Assembly: GCA_038248655.1 (NCBI GenBank)
Contig: JBBRXG010000002.1
Coordinates: 1-64,000 of the forward strand
Length of the DNA stretch: 64,000 nt
Direction: 5' to 3'
From: DATBLE01 sp038248655
GTDB taxonomy: Bacteria > Actinomycetota > Thermoleophilia > Gaiellales > Gaiellaceae
The position numbers and the translations under genes are program-made. Positions 18,009-26,401 of this stretch are shown piece after piece. The first letter of the stretch is position 1, and each line of letters begins with the position of its first letter. The notes beneath the pieces are model-generated. The model did not search any database. It worked only from the letters and a program-made list of their open reading frames with translations, and was not told the DNA's origin.

Positions 18009-20382
18009 CCAGGTTCCTGACCTCGAGCGCATTCTGCTCGATGAAGAGGCGCCGCGGCTCGACCTCGTCGCCCATCAGCCGCGAGAACCAGAGGTCGGCG
18101 GCGGCCGCGTCCTCGACGTCGACCCGGATGAGCATCCGCCGGACCGGATCCATCGTGGTCGCCCACAGCTCGCCGGCGTTCATCTCGCCCAGACCCTTGA
18201 AGCGGGTGATCTGGATCCCGGTCTTTGCGAGCGCGAGCGCGGCGTCGCGCAGCTGCTCGAAGGTGAGCGCCTCCTGCGACTGCTTGCCGAGCCTGAGCGA
18301 GAACGGGGGCAGCGCGCCGACGGCCTCGCCGAGCGCGGCGTGCGCCTTCCGAACGCGATCGTAGATCGGGGAGTCGAACAGCTCGGCCGGGACGACGATG
18401 TTGCGGGTCGCGTTCGTCGCGGTCTCGACGATCCGGACATGGAGGCCGTCGTCGGAGGCCGACGACTCTAGCTGGTAGCCGTTCGGCTCGAACGCCGCAA
18501 TCGCCTTCGTCGCAGCCGCCGGCGAGTCGGCGTCGACCTCGACGAGGCGGTGGGCGAGGACGAAATCGGCGGCCGGGTGGCCGAAATCGGAATGCAGGCG
18601 GGCCGTCCAGCCCAGGTACTCGGCGAGAAGCTTGGAGAAGCGGGAGTACCGTGCCTGGGTGAGCTTGACCGCGCTCCCGCCGCGGCCGGCGATCTGCAGG
18701 TCGCCGAAGCGCTCGCGGACGAGCAGCTCCTCGAGCTGTGCATCCTTCTCCAGGTAGTTCTGCTGGTTGCCGAGGCGGGCGAGGTACAGCGGCGGCACAG
18801 CGATGTAGACGTAACCCCGGTCGAACAACTCCGGCATGTGCCGGTACAGGAACGTGAGCACGAGCGTGCGGATGTGCGCGCCGTCCACGTCGGCGTCGGT
18901 CATGACGATGATCCGGTGGTAGCGGAGCTTGGCGAGGTCGAACTCGGCGCCGATACCGGTGCCGATCACCTGCACGAGCAGCTGGATCTCGGCGTTCGAG
19001 AGCACCTTGTCGATGCGATTCTTCTCCGAGTTGATGATCTTCCCGCGCAGCGGGAGGATCGCCTGGTTCGCCTTGTCACGCGCATCCTTGGCCGCGCCGC
19101 CGGCGGAGTTGCCCTCCACGATGAAGACCTCGGCCAGCTCCGGGTCGCGCACCTGGCAATCGGCGAACTTCTTCGCGATCTCGCCGCCGAACGCACCCTT
19201 GCGCCGGGTCAGGTCGCGCGCCTTGCGAGCGGCCTGGCGGGCCCGTGCGGCCGCGATCGCCTTCTGGATGATCTGCTTCGCGTCCTGAGGATTCTCCTCG
19301 AGGAACTCCGACAGCCGGGCGTTCACCGTCTGCTCGACGAACCCGCGCACCCACGGGTTGCCGAGCTTCGTCTTCGTCTGGCCCTCGAACTGCGGGTCGT
19401 GAAGCTTCACCGACACGACCGCCGCCAGCCCCTCGCGCACGTCCTCGCCCTCGAGATTCTCCTCCTTCTCCTTCAGCAGGCCGAGGTCGCGCGCAACCTT
19501 GTTCAACGTCCGGGTGAGTGCGGCGTTGAAGCCCGAGAGATGCGACCCGCCCTCGTGCGTGTTGATGTTGTTGGCAAAGGTGTAGACGGCGTCCTGGTAC
19601 GACCCGCTCCACTGCATCGCCACCTCGACGCTGCCGTCCGCGTGCTCCCCCTCGAAGTACGCGATGTGCTTGTGGATCGTGTCCTTCGACGAGTTCACGT
19701 GCCCGACGAAGTCGCGGATCCCGCCCTCGTAGTGGAACTCGACCCGCTCGCCGCCGGCGCGCTCGTCGACGAGGACGATGCGCAGCCCCCTCGTCAGGAA
19801 CGCCGTCTCGCGCAGGCGTGTCTGCAGCACCTCGGGCTCCCAGACCGTCTCGTCGAAGATCTCCGCGTCGGGCTTGAAGCTGATCGTCGTGCCGGTCTCC
19901 TTGGTCGGCCCGGTCGCCTTCATCTTGGTCGTCGGCTCACCGCGAGCGAACTCCTGGCGCCACGTCTTCCCGTCGCGCCGCACCTCGGCGGTCAGCCACT
20001 CGGAGAGCGCGTTGACCACCGAGACACCGACCCCGTGGAGGCCGCCCGAGACCTTGTACCCGCCCTGGCCGAACTTCCCGCCAGCGTGCAGCCTGGTCAG
20101 GACGACGGTCAGCGCAGGCAGCCCCTGGTCGGCCATCACGTCGACCGGGATCCCCGAGCCGTCGTCTCTGACGGTCATCGACTCGTCGGGATGGATGGTC
20201 ACCTCGACGTTGTCGCAGCGGCCGGCGAGCGCCTCGTCGACCGAGTTGTCGACGACCTCGAAGGCGAGGTGGTGCAGGCCCCTGGACCCCGTCGAGCCGA
20301 TGTACATCCCGGGCCGCTTCCGGACCGGGTCGAGCCCTTCCAGGACCGTGATGTCCTTTGCGGTATACGCTGCTTCAGCCAT
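18001..20382 (-). CDS. gyrB: DNA gyrase subunit B
   Basis: 793 residues: GHKL ATPase with RKRPGMYIGST, transducer, and TOPRIM with EGNSAGG and DADVDGAHI. Between the DVDG motif and ITRFKGLGEMN there is an extra block of about 150 residues, making it as long as the enterobacterial GyrB type rather than the shorter (about 650) form. ATG 20382 is preceded by AGGG and a short hairpin in the leader. An upstream reading from 20403 runs into that hairpin. Confidence 0.97.
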   Translation of the reverse strand: MAEAAYTAKDITVLEGLDPVRKRPGMYIGSTGSRGLHHLAFEVVDNSVDEALAGRCDNVEVTIHPDESMTVRDDGSGIPVDVMADQGLPALTVVLTRLHAGGKFGQGGYKVSGGLHGVGVSVVNALSEWLTAEVRRDGKTWRQEFARGEPTTKMKATGPTKETGTTISFKPDAEIFDETVWEPEVLQTRLRETAFLTRGLRIVLVDERAGGERVEFHYEGGIRDFVGHVNSSKDTIHKHIAYFEGEHADGSVEVAMQWSGSYQDAVYTFANNINTHEGGSHLSGFNAALTRTLNKVARDLGLLKEKEENLEGEDVREGLAAVVSVKLHDPQFEGQTKTKLGNPWVRGFVEQTVNARLSEFLEENPQDAKQIIQKAIAAARARQAARKARDLTRRKGAFGGEIAKKFADCQVRDPELAEVFIVEGNSAGGAAKDARDKANQAILPLRGKIINSEKNRIDKVLSNAEIQLLVQVIGTGIGAEFDLAKLRYHRIIVMTDADVDGAHIRTLVLTFLYRHMPELFDRGYVYIAVPPLYLARLGNQQNYLEKDAQLEELLVRERFGDLQIAGRGGSAVKLTQARYSRFSKLLAEYLGWTARLHSDFGHPAADFVLAHRLVEVDADSPAAATKAIAAFEPNGYQLESSASDDGLHVRIVETATNATRNIVVPAELFDSPIYDRVRKAHAALGEAVGALPPFSLRLGKQSQEALTFEQLRDAALALAKTGIQITRFKGLGEMNAGELWATTMDPVRRMLIRVDVEDAAAADLWFSRLMGDEVEPRRLFIEQNALEVRNLDV

Positions 20383-20390
20383 AGAAAAAG

Positions 20391-20414
20391 CCCTGCAAAT
20401 CAACTATTTGCGGG
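20391..20414 (-). promoter_or_regulatory. hairpin in gyrB leader covering the ribosome binding site
   Basis: Arms GCAAAT and ATTTGC around a 5-nt loop, extended by three more G-C pairs across a one-base bulge. The 3' arm on the minus strand includes the AGGG that lies 8-9 nt before the gyrB ATG, so folding would reduce gyrB initiation. Confidence 0.5.
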
Positions 20415-20422
20415 ACGCCGTA

Positions 20423-20428
20423 AGTGTA
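20423..20428 (-). promoter_or_regulatory. extended -10-like element for gyrB
   Basis: Minus strand reads TGA then TACACT, a TGn-extended -10, right after the DUF721 stop. It would give a leader of roughly 30-35 nt containing the hairpin at 20391-20414. Confidence 0.4.
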
Positions 20429-20890
20429 TCAGAACGGGAGGTCGGACGTGGGTCGCTCGAGCCCCAGCGCAACGGCCTTCGCGACCCGCCCGCGCAGCTC
20501 CTCGTCCTCGATCCCGGCGGTCAGCTCGCGGGCTCGTTGCAGGGCTTCCTCGCTCGGGGCCGGCGCCTCCGCTCGACGGTCCGCGGACTCCGGCGGCGCC
20601 GGCTCCGGAAGGTGCCCGACCGCAAATCGCAGCTGCTTCGGTGCGAGCTCGCCGAGGTGGTCGTGGAGGCGGTCGGCGATCTGCGGCGCCAACTGGGCGA
20701 GCTCGAACGCCCAGGTCGAGGACGAGGTGTTGACGTGCAGCGTCCCGTCACGTGCGAATCGCGCCGGCCACGCGTTGGCCGCGACCATCTCCCCGACCGC
20801 GGCCGGCCACGCGGCGAGCAGCTCGGGCATGCCGCCCTGGGCGCCGAAGCGCGCGAGCTCGCGCCGGGTCTCGCCGCTCAGCCGCTCCAC
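20429..20890 (-). CDS. DUF721/DciA-like protein
   Basis: 153 residues with the DUF721 core (about 20-105: LAAWPAAVGEMVAANAWPAR and GTLHVNTSSSTWAFELA). DciA proteins in this family help load the replicative helicase, and in Actinobacteria the gene sits between recF and gyrB as here. The GTG shares one base with the recF stop. The C-terminal 50 residues are proline- and charge-rich and less conserved. Confidence 0.85.
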   Translation of the reverse strand: MERLSGETRRELARFGAQGGMPELLAAWPAAVGEMVAANAWPARFARDGTLHVNTSSSTWAFELAQLAPQIADRLHDHLGELAPKQLRFAVGHLPEPAPPESADRRAEAPAPSEEALQRARELTAGIEDEELRGRVAKAVALGLERPTSDLPF

Positions 20891-21930
20891 TACTCGACCT
20901 TCCCCGGCGAGACTCGGAGAAGCTGCGCGGGGTCGCCCGGCAGGGCATCTGCAGTCGTCGCCGTGATCAGCGTCTGGCCCCGACCGTCGACCTGGGCGAT
21001 CAGCACACGGCGCCGTTCGAGGTCGAGCTCGGACAGGACGTCGTCGAGGAGGAGGAGCGGTGGTTCCTCCCGGCGGCCGGCGAGCAGCGTCGCCTCGGCG
21101 AGGAGCAATGCGAGGACCGCAGTGCGCTGCTCGCCCTGCGAGCCGAACGCGCGCAGGTCGCGGGCGGCGGAGGCGATCGAGACGTCGTGGAGATGAGGCC
21201 CGAGCCCGGTCGACCCGCGGTCGAGGTCACGGTCGAGACGGGCATCGAACTCGTCCGGGGTCGGCGTCTCCCCCTCGTAGGCGAGTCGGGACGAGTCGAG
21301 TCCGAGCTCGGCGGCGGCAGCCGCGAACGGCGGGCCCAGGAGGTCGAGCGTCTCGACCCGGGACTCGACGAGCGAAGCTCCGAGCCTGGCCAGCTGGGCG
21401 GTCCAGGGCGCGACCGCCGACCGGTCGCCTCCCTTGAGGGCGGCGTTGCGCTGCGCGAGGGCAGCGGCATAGTCGGCGGGAAGCGCAGCTCTCGCCGGGT
21501 GCAGGCGGGCGAGCACACGGTCGAAGTACGCGCGTCTCGCGGCGGGGCCGCCCTTGACGATCGCCAGCCTGTCGGGCGTGAAGACGAGCGTGCTCGTCTC
21601 GGACCGCAGCTGCTCGGCGGCTCGCAGCCGGGCCCCGTTCAGCTCCGCCCTCTTGCCCTCGAGCGCGGAGAGCGTAACGGCGATCCGGGTCGGCGCCGAC
21701 CCCCGGGCACCTTCCAGGCGGATTGCAGCCGCCTGCTCGCCGAACCGGATCAGCTCGGCGTCCGATCGGGTGCGGGGAGAAAAACCCTGCGTCCCGACAT
21801 GCAACGACTCGAGCAGATTCGTCTTGCCGGCGCCGTTCGGCCCGACCGCGAGCACGAGCCCGGGTTCGAGCGCGAGCTCGAGGCGCGCGTACGAGCGAAG
21901 GTTCGCCAGAAAGACCGAGCCGACGATCAG
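20890..21930 (-). CDS. recF: DNA replication and repair protein RecF, apparent CTG start
   Basis: 346 residues. The Walker A GPNGAGKTN is at 30-38 and the signature and Walker B region SQGEQRTAVL and LLLDDVLSELD are near the C-terminus. RecF needs about 28 residues before Walker A (here FLANLRSYARLELE), and these are encoded only if translation starts at CTG 21930, which shares CTGA with the dnaN stop. The first canonical codon (GTG 21855) falls 5 residues before Walker A and would remove the first strands. AGG lies about 8 nt upstream of the CTG. Confidence 0.93.
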   Translation of the reverse strand: MIVGSVFLANLRSYARLELALEPGLVLAVGPNGAGKTNLLESLHVGTQGFSPRTRSDAELIRFGEQAAAIRLEGARGSAPTRIAVTLSALEGKRAELNGARLRAAEQLRSETSTLVFTPDRLAIVKGGPAARRAYFDRVLARLHPARAALPADYAAALAQRNAALKGGDRSAVAPWTAQLARLGASLVESRVETLDLLGPPFAAAAAELGLDSSRLAYEGETPTPDEFDARLDRDLDRGSTGLGPHLHDVSIASAARDLRAFGSQGEQRTAVLALLLAEATLLAGRREEPPLLLLDDVLSELDLERRRVLIAQVDGRGQTLITATTADALPGDPAQLLRVSPGKVE

Positions 21931-23054
21931 CCGGCGAGCCTGATCGGCATGATCAGGTACCAGAAGTCGTCGCCTGCGCCCTGGATCAGCCCCGGCCGGA
22001 GCGGGTCGATCAGGCGCAGCCGGATCTCCTCTCCACCGGCCGACTCGATCCCGTCGCGCAGGAACTCCGCGTTGAACCCGATCTCGAGCGGCTCACCGTC
22101 GAATCGGATCGGCAGCGTCTCGCGAGCTTCGCCGACGTCCTGTGTCTGCGTCCAGACCGTCACCTCCCCCTCGGCGAAGCGCAGACGGAGCGGAGAGTTG
22201 CGATGGGCCATCACCGACGTCCGGCGGACGACCTCGAGCAGCTCCTCCCGCGGCAGCGTCACCTCGTGCTCGAACTCCTTCGGCCGGAGCTCGTCGAACT
22301 TCGGAAACTGCCCCTCGATCCTGCGCGTCGTCAGCCAGGTTTCGCCCACGCCGAAGACCACCTGATTCTCCTGGACGCCGAGCCGGATCGTAGAGCCGCC
22401 GGCGAGCCGGCGCAGCTCCTCGAGCGCACGGGCCGGAACGATCGCCTCGAGCTCCGGTGACGGCCCCTCGACCGGAGTCTCCTTGTACGAGAGCCGGTAC
22501 GAGTCTGTCGCCGCCATCACGAGCTTGCCCTCGGCGAAGCGGACGAGGATCCCGGTCAGCACCGGCCGGGCCTCGTCGCGGGATACAGCCCTCCCGACCG
22601 AGGCGAGCGTCTCGAGCAGCGTCTCGGCGTCCAGCGCGTGGGTGGCCGCCGCCTCGACCTCCGGCAACCGGGGGAAATCCTCCGCGCCGTAGGTGTTCAG
22701 GCGGTACTCGGCAGACCCGCAGCGCACGTGGAGGGTGTTCTCCTCCTCGCGGTGCTCGATCGCCACCTCGCTCTCCGGGAGGAGGCGGGACAGGTCGACC
22801 AGCAGCCGGCCGGGCACGACCACCGCTCCCTCCCCGTCCACCTGCGCATCCAGCGTCGTGCGGATCGACAGCTCCATGTCGGTTGCGGCGAGCTCGAGCC
22901 GCCCGCCGACCGCGCGGACCAGGATCCCGCTGAGGATCTGGACTGCCGACCGCGTGGAGACGCCCCGTCCCACCACGGCGAGCTTCTGCGCGAGTTCCTC
23001 CCGCGAGCAGACGATCCTCAATCCCGACCCGATCATGGCTTCTGTCTTATTCAT
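21927..23054 (-). CDS. dnaN: DNA polymerase III sliding clamp (beta subunit)
   Basis: 375 residues with three clamp repeats and the C-terminal MPIRLAG, close to the usual MPMR(I/L) ending. ATG 23054 has AGAGG 6 nt upstream. A 151-bp spacer separates it from dnaA; it contains an AT-richer patch and TTGTCCCCA, a weak DnaA-box lookalike. Encircles DNA and tethers polymerase. Confidence 0.97.
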   Translation of the reverse strand: MNKTEAMIGSGLRIVCSREELAQKLAVVGRGVSTRSAVQILSGILVRAVGGRLELAATDMELSIRTTLDAQVDGEGAVVVPGRLLVDLSRLLPESEVAIEHREEENTLHVRCGSAEYRLNTYGAEDFPRLPEVEAAATHALDAETLLETLASVGRAVSRDEARPVLTGILVRFAEGKLVMAATDSYRLSYKETPVEGPSPELEAIVPARALEELRRLAGGSTIRLGVQENQVVFGVGETWLTTRRIEGQFPKFDELRPKEFEHEVTLPREELLEVVRRTSVMAHRNSPLRLRFAEGEVTVWTQTQDVGEARETLPIRFDGEPLEIGFNAEFLRDGIESAGGEEIRLRLIDPLRPGLIQGAGDDFWYLIMPIRLAG

Positions 23055-23205
23055 TTAAACCTCTGTCGTAGTACATAGGGGGTGTGAACCCTGGGGATGG
23101 AGGGTATTTTGGGCCTGTTTAGGCACGCGAGGCTGTGGGCGGCCGCTGGGGACAAGTGCTCCTTTTCGACAGGGCGCTCGGAGACGCCGGGAGGAGTCCA
23201 CAGCC

Positions 23206-24546
23206 TCACCGGACCTGCTTGACGCGCGCGGTCAGCTCCTGCACAAGGTTGTACACAGTCCGGTCGGCGCGGATCATGTTCTGGATCTTCGCGTTTGCGT
23301 GCAGCACCGTGGTGTGATCGCGGTCGCCGAAGTGCTTGCCGATCTTCGGGAGCGACGAATCGGTCAGCTCCCGGGACAGGTACATCGCAACCTGTCGGGG
23401 GTAGACGATGTTCTGTGAGCGCTTGTGGCTGCAGAGCTCTTCGAGGCTCATGGCGAACCGCTCGCACACGATTTCCTGGATGCGCTCGATCGTCACCTGG
23501 GCAACCTCGCCCTGCGGGAAGACGTCTTTCAGGACGTCCTGGGCGAGATCGGCGGTCATCGGCCGGCCGGTCAGCGACGCGAATGCGACCACGCGCGTGA
23601 GCGCGCCCTCGAGCTCCCTGATGTTGGTCGAGATCCGGCCGGCGATGAACGTGAGGAGCTGCGGATCGGCGATCGCGATCCCGTCGGTCTTCACCTTCTT
23701 GCGCAGAATCGCGATCCGGGTCTCGAGGTCGGGGGGCTGGATGTCGGTGATCAACCCCCATTCGAAGCGCGAGCGCAGCCTGGCCTCGAGCGTCGCGATC
23801 TCCTTCGGCGGCCGGTCGGAGGAGAGCACGATCTGGCTTCCGGCTTCGTAGAGCGTGTTGAACGTGTGGAAGAACTCCTCCTGGAAGCGCTCCTTGCCCT
23901 CGAAGAACTGCACGTCGTCGATCAGGAGCAGGTCGTAGTTGCGATACCGCTGCTTGAAGCCCTCGATCCGCTTGTCGCGGAGCGAGTTGATGAAGTCGTT
24001 GACGAACGACTCGCTCGTGACGTAGCGCACCGACATGTTGCCCGGGTGCTCCATCACGTACTGCGCGATCGCCTGCAGCAGATGGGTCTTCCCGAGGCCG
24101 GTGCTGCCGTAGATGAACAGCGGGTTGTAGGCCTGCGCCGGTGCCTCGGCGACCGCGAGCGCGGCTGCGTGCGCGAAGCGGTTGGACGACCCGATCACGA
24201 AGAGGTCGAACGTGTACTTCGTGTTCAGCCCGGATTCGCCGACCCGCTGCGTGGGCGCGCGCGCAGTGTCGGGGGTGTCGCCGATCTCGGCGACGGTCAA
24301 CTGCACCCGGCGCTCGTGGCCGGTCGCATCCCGTACGGCAGCGCGGATCAACTCGAGGAAGTGTCCCTCGATCCACTCGCGCGTGAAGTCGTTGGGCACG
24401 GCGATGACGAGCGTGTCGTCCGTCACCTCCATCCCCTCCACCTCGCCGAACCAGGTGCGGTACGTCGAATCGTTGAGGGCCCCCTTGAGTCGGCCCGCCA
24501 CTTCGGTCCAGAGGCCTTCTGCAGTCAGCTCGATCGGTTGCTCCAC
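23206..24546 (-). CDS. dnaA: chromosomal replication initiator DnaA
   Basis: 446 residues. Domain I about 1-80, AAA+ domain with GSTGLGKT at 147-154 and LLLIDDVQF, and domain IV with the DnaA-box-binding GDRDHTTVLHA. I chose GTG 24546 because a strong promoter (24588-24616) lies upstream of it while the longer TTG reading at 24597 begins before that promoter's -10. GTG gives 12 residues before the conserved LW of domain I, normal for DnaA. Confidence 0.97.
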   Translation of the reverse strand: MEQPIELTAEGLWTEVAGRLKGALNDSTYRTWFGEVEGMEVTDDTLVIAVPNDFTREWIEGHFLELIRAAVRDATGHERRVQLTVAEIGDTPDTARAPTQRVGESGLNTKYTFDLFVIGSSNRFAHAAALAVAEAPAQAYNPLFIYGSTGLGKTHLLQAIAQYVMEHPGNMSVRYVTSESFVNDFINSLRDKRIEGFKQRYRNYDLLLIDDVQFFEGKERFQEEFFHTFNTLYEAGSQIVLSSDRPPKEIATLEARLRSRFEWGLITDIQPPDLETRIAILRKKVKTDGIAIADPQLLTFIAGRISTNIRELEGALTRVVAFASLTGRPMTADLAQDVLKDVFPQGEVAQVTIERIQEIVCERFAMSLEELCSHKRSQNIVYPRQVAMYLSRELTDSSLPKIGKHFGDRDHTTVLHANAKIQNMIRADRTVYNLVQELTARVKQVR

Positions 24547-24587
24547 CCGCCCCGCCCCGGCTCCTTCTTCGACGACAGCGAGGGGCG

Positions 24588-24616
24588 AGCATAGCAACGC
24601 CGAACGCGCCTCACAA
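24588..24616 (-). promoter_or_regulatory. dnaA promoter
   Basis: Minus strand: -35 TTGTGA (24611-24616), 17-bp spacer, -10 TATGCT (24588-24593) preceded by TGC (extended -10). It predicts a leader of about 35 nt to the GTG start. This is the clearest sigma-70-type promoter in the window. Confidence 0.65.
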
Positions 24617-24874
24617 TGGGCTCTCCCCGGAAGCTCTCCGCCGGTAGAAACGGCGATTCTGCAGGGTTTTCTCGTACTTCCACACGACTCTCCACAGGTG
24701 TGGAAAGCGGCCCTCGAACGGGGGGCGGCCGGGGGTGAAAATGCATCCTGCGCACGGCCTTTACCAACGAGGGGTGTCCACAGCCGGCCTGTGGAGAACT
24801 CGTTCCAAAACCTCGTCTATACTTGGCGGCCCGCGGCCGCATCAGCCGCTCTCTTTCGTGCGCGGGACACCTTC
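24617..24874. other. probable oriC: cluster of DnaA-box-like sites
   Basis: Five sites ending TCCACA lie between dnaA and rpmH: 24676-24684 (+), 24688-24696 (+), 24699-24707 (-), 24774-24782 (+, GTGTCCACA, the best) and 24790-24798 (-). They flank an AT-richer stretch, and gene direction switches here. The match to the TTATCCACA consensus is partial, as expected at high GC. Confidence 0.7.
24818..24823 (+). promoter_or_regulatory. -10 of the rpmH-rnpA operon
   Basis: TATACT, a five-of-six match, about 50 nt before the rpmH start and in the right orientation. No clear -35. Confidence 0.5.
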
Positions 24875-25009
24875 GTGAAGCGGACCTATCAGCCCAACGT
24901 ACGTCGGCGGAAGCGCAAGCACGGGTTCCGCGCCCGCATGTCGACCCGAGCGGGCCGCACGATCCTCAAGCGCCGGCGCGCCAAGGGCCGGAAGCGGCTC
25001 TCGGCCTGA
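24875..25009 (+). CDS. rpmH: 50S ribosomal protein L34
   Basis: 44 residues, KRTYQPNVRRRKRKHGFRAR and ending KGRKRLSA, diagnostic for L34. GTG start at 24875. Always next to rnpA and dnaA in this gene order. Confidence 0.97.
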   Translation: MKRTYQPNVRRRKRKHGFRARMSTRAGRTILKRRRAKGRKRLSA

Positions 25010-25029
25010 CGCAGGGCCTGCGCGGGATC

Positions 25030-25374
25030 GTGCAGCGCCGCCACCGCCTCTCGCGCTCCCGGGACTTCGACGCTGTGTACCGGCACGGCCGCTCCGTGTC
25101 GACGCGGTTTCTCGTCCTCTACTGGTTTCCGCGGGAGGACGACGGCGCGCCCCGGCTCGGGATCGCAGTGCCGAAGGGGGCGGGCACCGCCGTCGAGCGC
25201 AATCGGGCCAAGCGACGGCTTCGCGAGACCTGGCACGCGCGGCTGGCTCACATTCCGGCCGGCCGCGACTACGTCCTCGTCGCGCGGCCCGCGCTGGGAG
25301 AGACGCTCGAGGGCCGTGATGCTGCGTGGCTGGGCCAACGGGTGGACGAGGTGCTGGGGAAGGCGGCCGCGTGA
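25030..25374 (+). CDS. rnpA: ribonuclease P protein component
   Basis: 114 residues, HRLSRSRDFDAVYRHGRS at the N-terminus and the RNR-type helix AVERNRAKRRLRE that contacts pre-tRNA and RNase P RNA. GTG 25030 is 20 nt after the L34 stop. An in-frame CTG at 25006 overlaps that stop, but GTG gives the usual N-terminus. Confidence 0.95.
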   Translation: MQRRHRLSRSRDFDAVYRHGRSVSTRFLVLYWFPREDDGAPRLGIAVPKGAGTAVERNRAKRRLRETWHARLAHIPAGRDYVLVARPALGETLEGRDAAWLGQRVDEVLGKAAA

Positions 25375-25589
25375 GGTACCTCAGCCTGTTGCTCCGCGCC
25401 TTCTTCCCGTCCCCCGGCGTCGCCGGGGCGCCCACGTGCAAGTTCCACCCGTCCTGCTCCGAGTATTCGACACTCGCCTACCGTGAGTTCGGGCTCCTCG
25501 GCGGGACGGCCCGAACGATCTGGCGGCTCGCCCGCTGCAACCCGTGGAGCCGGGGCGGCGTCGACTATCCCGGGAGCCTGCGCCGGTGA
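25371..25589 (+). CDS. yidD: membrane insertion efficiency factor YidD
   Basis: 72 residues with the whole family signature: CKFHPSCSEYS, GTARTIWRLARCNPW and GGVDYPG. Helps YidC-dependent insertion at the inner face of the membrane. GTG overlaps the rnpA stop (GTGA), and the stop overlaps yidC. Confidence 0.95.
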   Translation: MRYLSLLLRAFFPSPGVAGAPTCKFHPSCSEYSTLAYREFGLLGGTARTIWRLARCNPWSRGGVDYPGSLRR

Positions 25590-26401
25590 TCGTCGCCGGC
25601 GTCCTCGCCCCGCTCGAAGACGTCCTCCGCTGGCTGCTCGAGCACCTGCACGACTCGGCCGGGCTCTCCTGGGGCTGGTCGATCATCGGCCTGACGGTGA
25701 TCGTCCGCGTCCTGCTCGTGCCGCTGATGGTCCGTCAGATCCACTCGATGCAGTCGATGCAGGCGCACATGCCGGAGATGAAGGCGATCCAGCAGCGCCA
25801 CAAGGGCGACCGCCAGCGCCTGAACGAGGAGCTGATGAAGTTCTACAAGGAGAACAACATCAACCCGGCCGCCTCCTGCCTGCCGCTCCTCTTTCAGTTT
25901 CCGATCTTCATCGCTCTCTACTTCGTCCTCAAGGACTTCGAGAAGCACATCCAGGCGCCGGTCAGCGAGCTCCGCTGGCTCCACATCGTCCCGAACATCA
26001 CCGACAAGATCACCGCGCACTGGTCGGGGTACCTGTTGCTCGTCGTCTACGTCGTCAGCCAGGTGTCGTCCGGGTACTTCGCATCGGTCTCGGCGCAGAA
26101 GAGTCAGCGGATCCTCCTGATGGTGCTGCCGGTCTTCTTCGTGCCCGTCATCACCCGCTTTCCGGTCGGGCTGCTCATGTACTGGATGACCACCAACCTG
26201 TGGACGGTCGGGCAGGGGATCATCACGAGGAAGATGACGCCGAAGCCCGCTCCGCCGCCGAAACGGTCGTCGCGCGCGCCGCCGAAGGACGACGGGCGAA
26301 GCGGCGACGGCGCCGGCCCGCCCGAGCGCTCGAAGCCCGCTCCGGCCGCCGCTGGGCCGCCTCGCCGCGTGAAGCGGAAGAAGCGGAAGGGAGGCCGGTG
26401 A
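25586..26401 (+). CDS. yidC: membrane protein insertase YidC/Oxa1
   Basis: 271 residues. Starts in a hydrophobic segment with the core fold of five helices (first about 26-46 with the conserved positive residue in TVIVRVLLVPL), a cytoplasmic hairpin rich in Gln/Lys (about 50-90), and a basic proline-rich tail after about 215 that fits ribosome contact. Short form without the large periplasmic domain, as in Gram-positive bacteria. GTG overlaps yidD stop. Confidence 0.95.
   Translation: MIVAGVLAPLEDVLRWLLEHLHDSAGLSWGWSIIGLTVIVRVLLVPLMVRQIHSMQSMQAHMPEMKAIQQRHKGDRQRLNEELMKFYKENNINPAASCLPLLFQFPIFIALYFVLKDFEKHIQAPVSELRWLHIVPNITDKITAHWSGYLLLVVYVVSQVSSGYFASVSAQKSQRILLMVLPVFFVPVITRFPVGLLMYWMTTNLWTVGQGIITRKMTPKPAPPPKRSSRAPPKDDGRSGDGAGPPERSKPAPAAAGPPRRVKRKKRKGGR

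Noticed and set aside
24875..24877. Alternative upstream starts for rpmH
   Set aside because: Upstream codons do not resemble L34, which begins at this GTG.
25006..25029. CTG start for rnpA overlapping the L34 stop
   Set aside because: GTG 25030 in the same frame gives the normal RnpA start.
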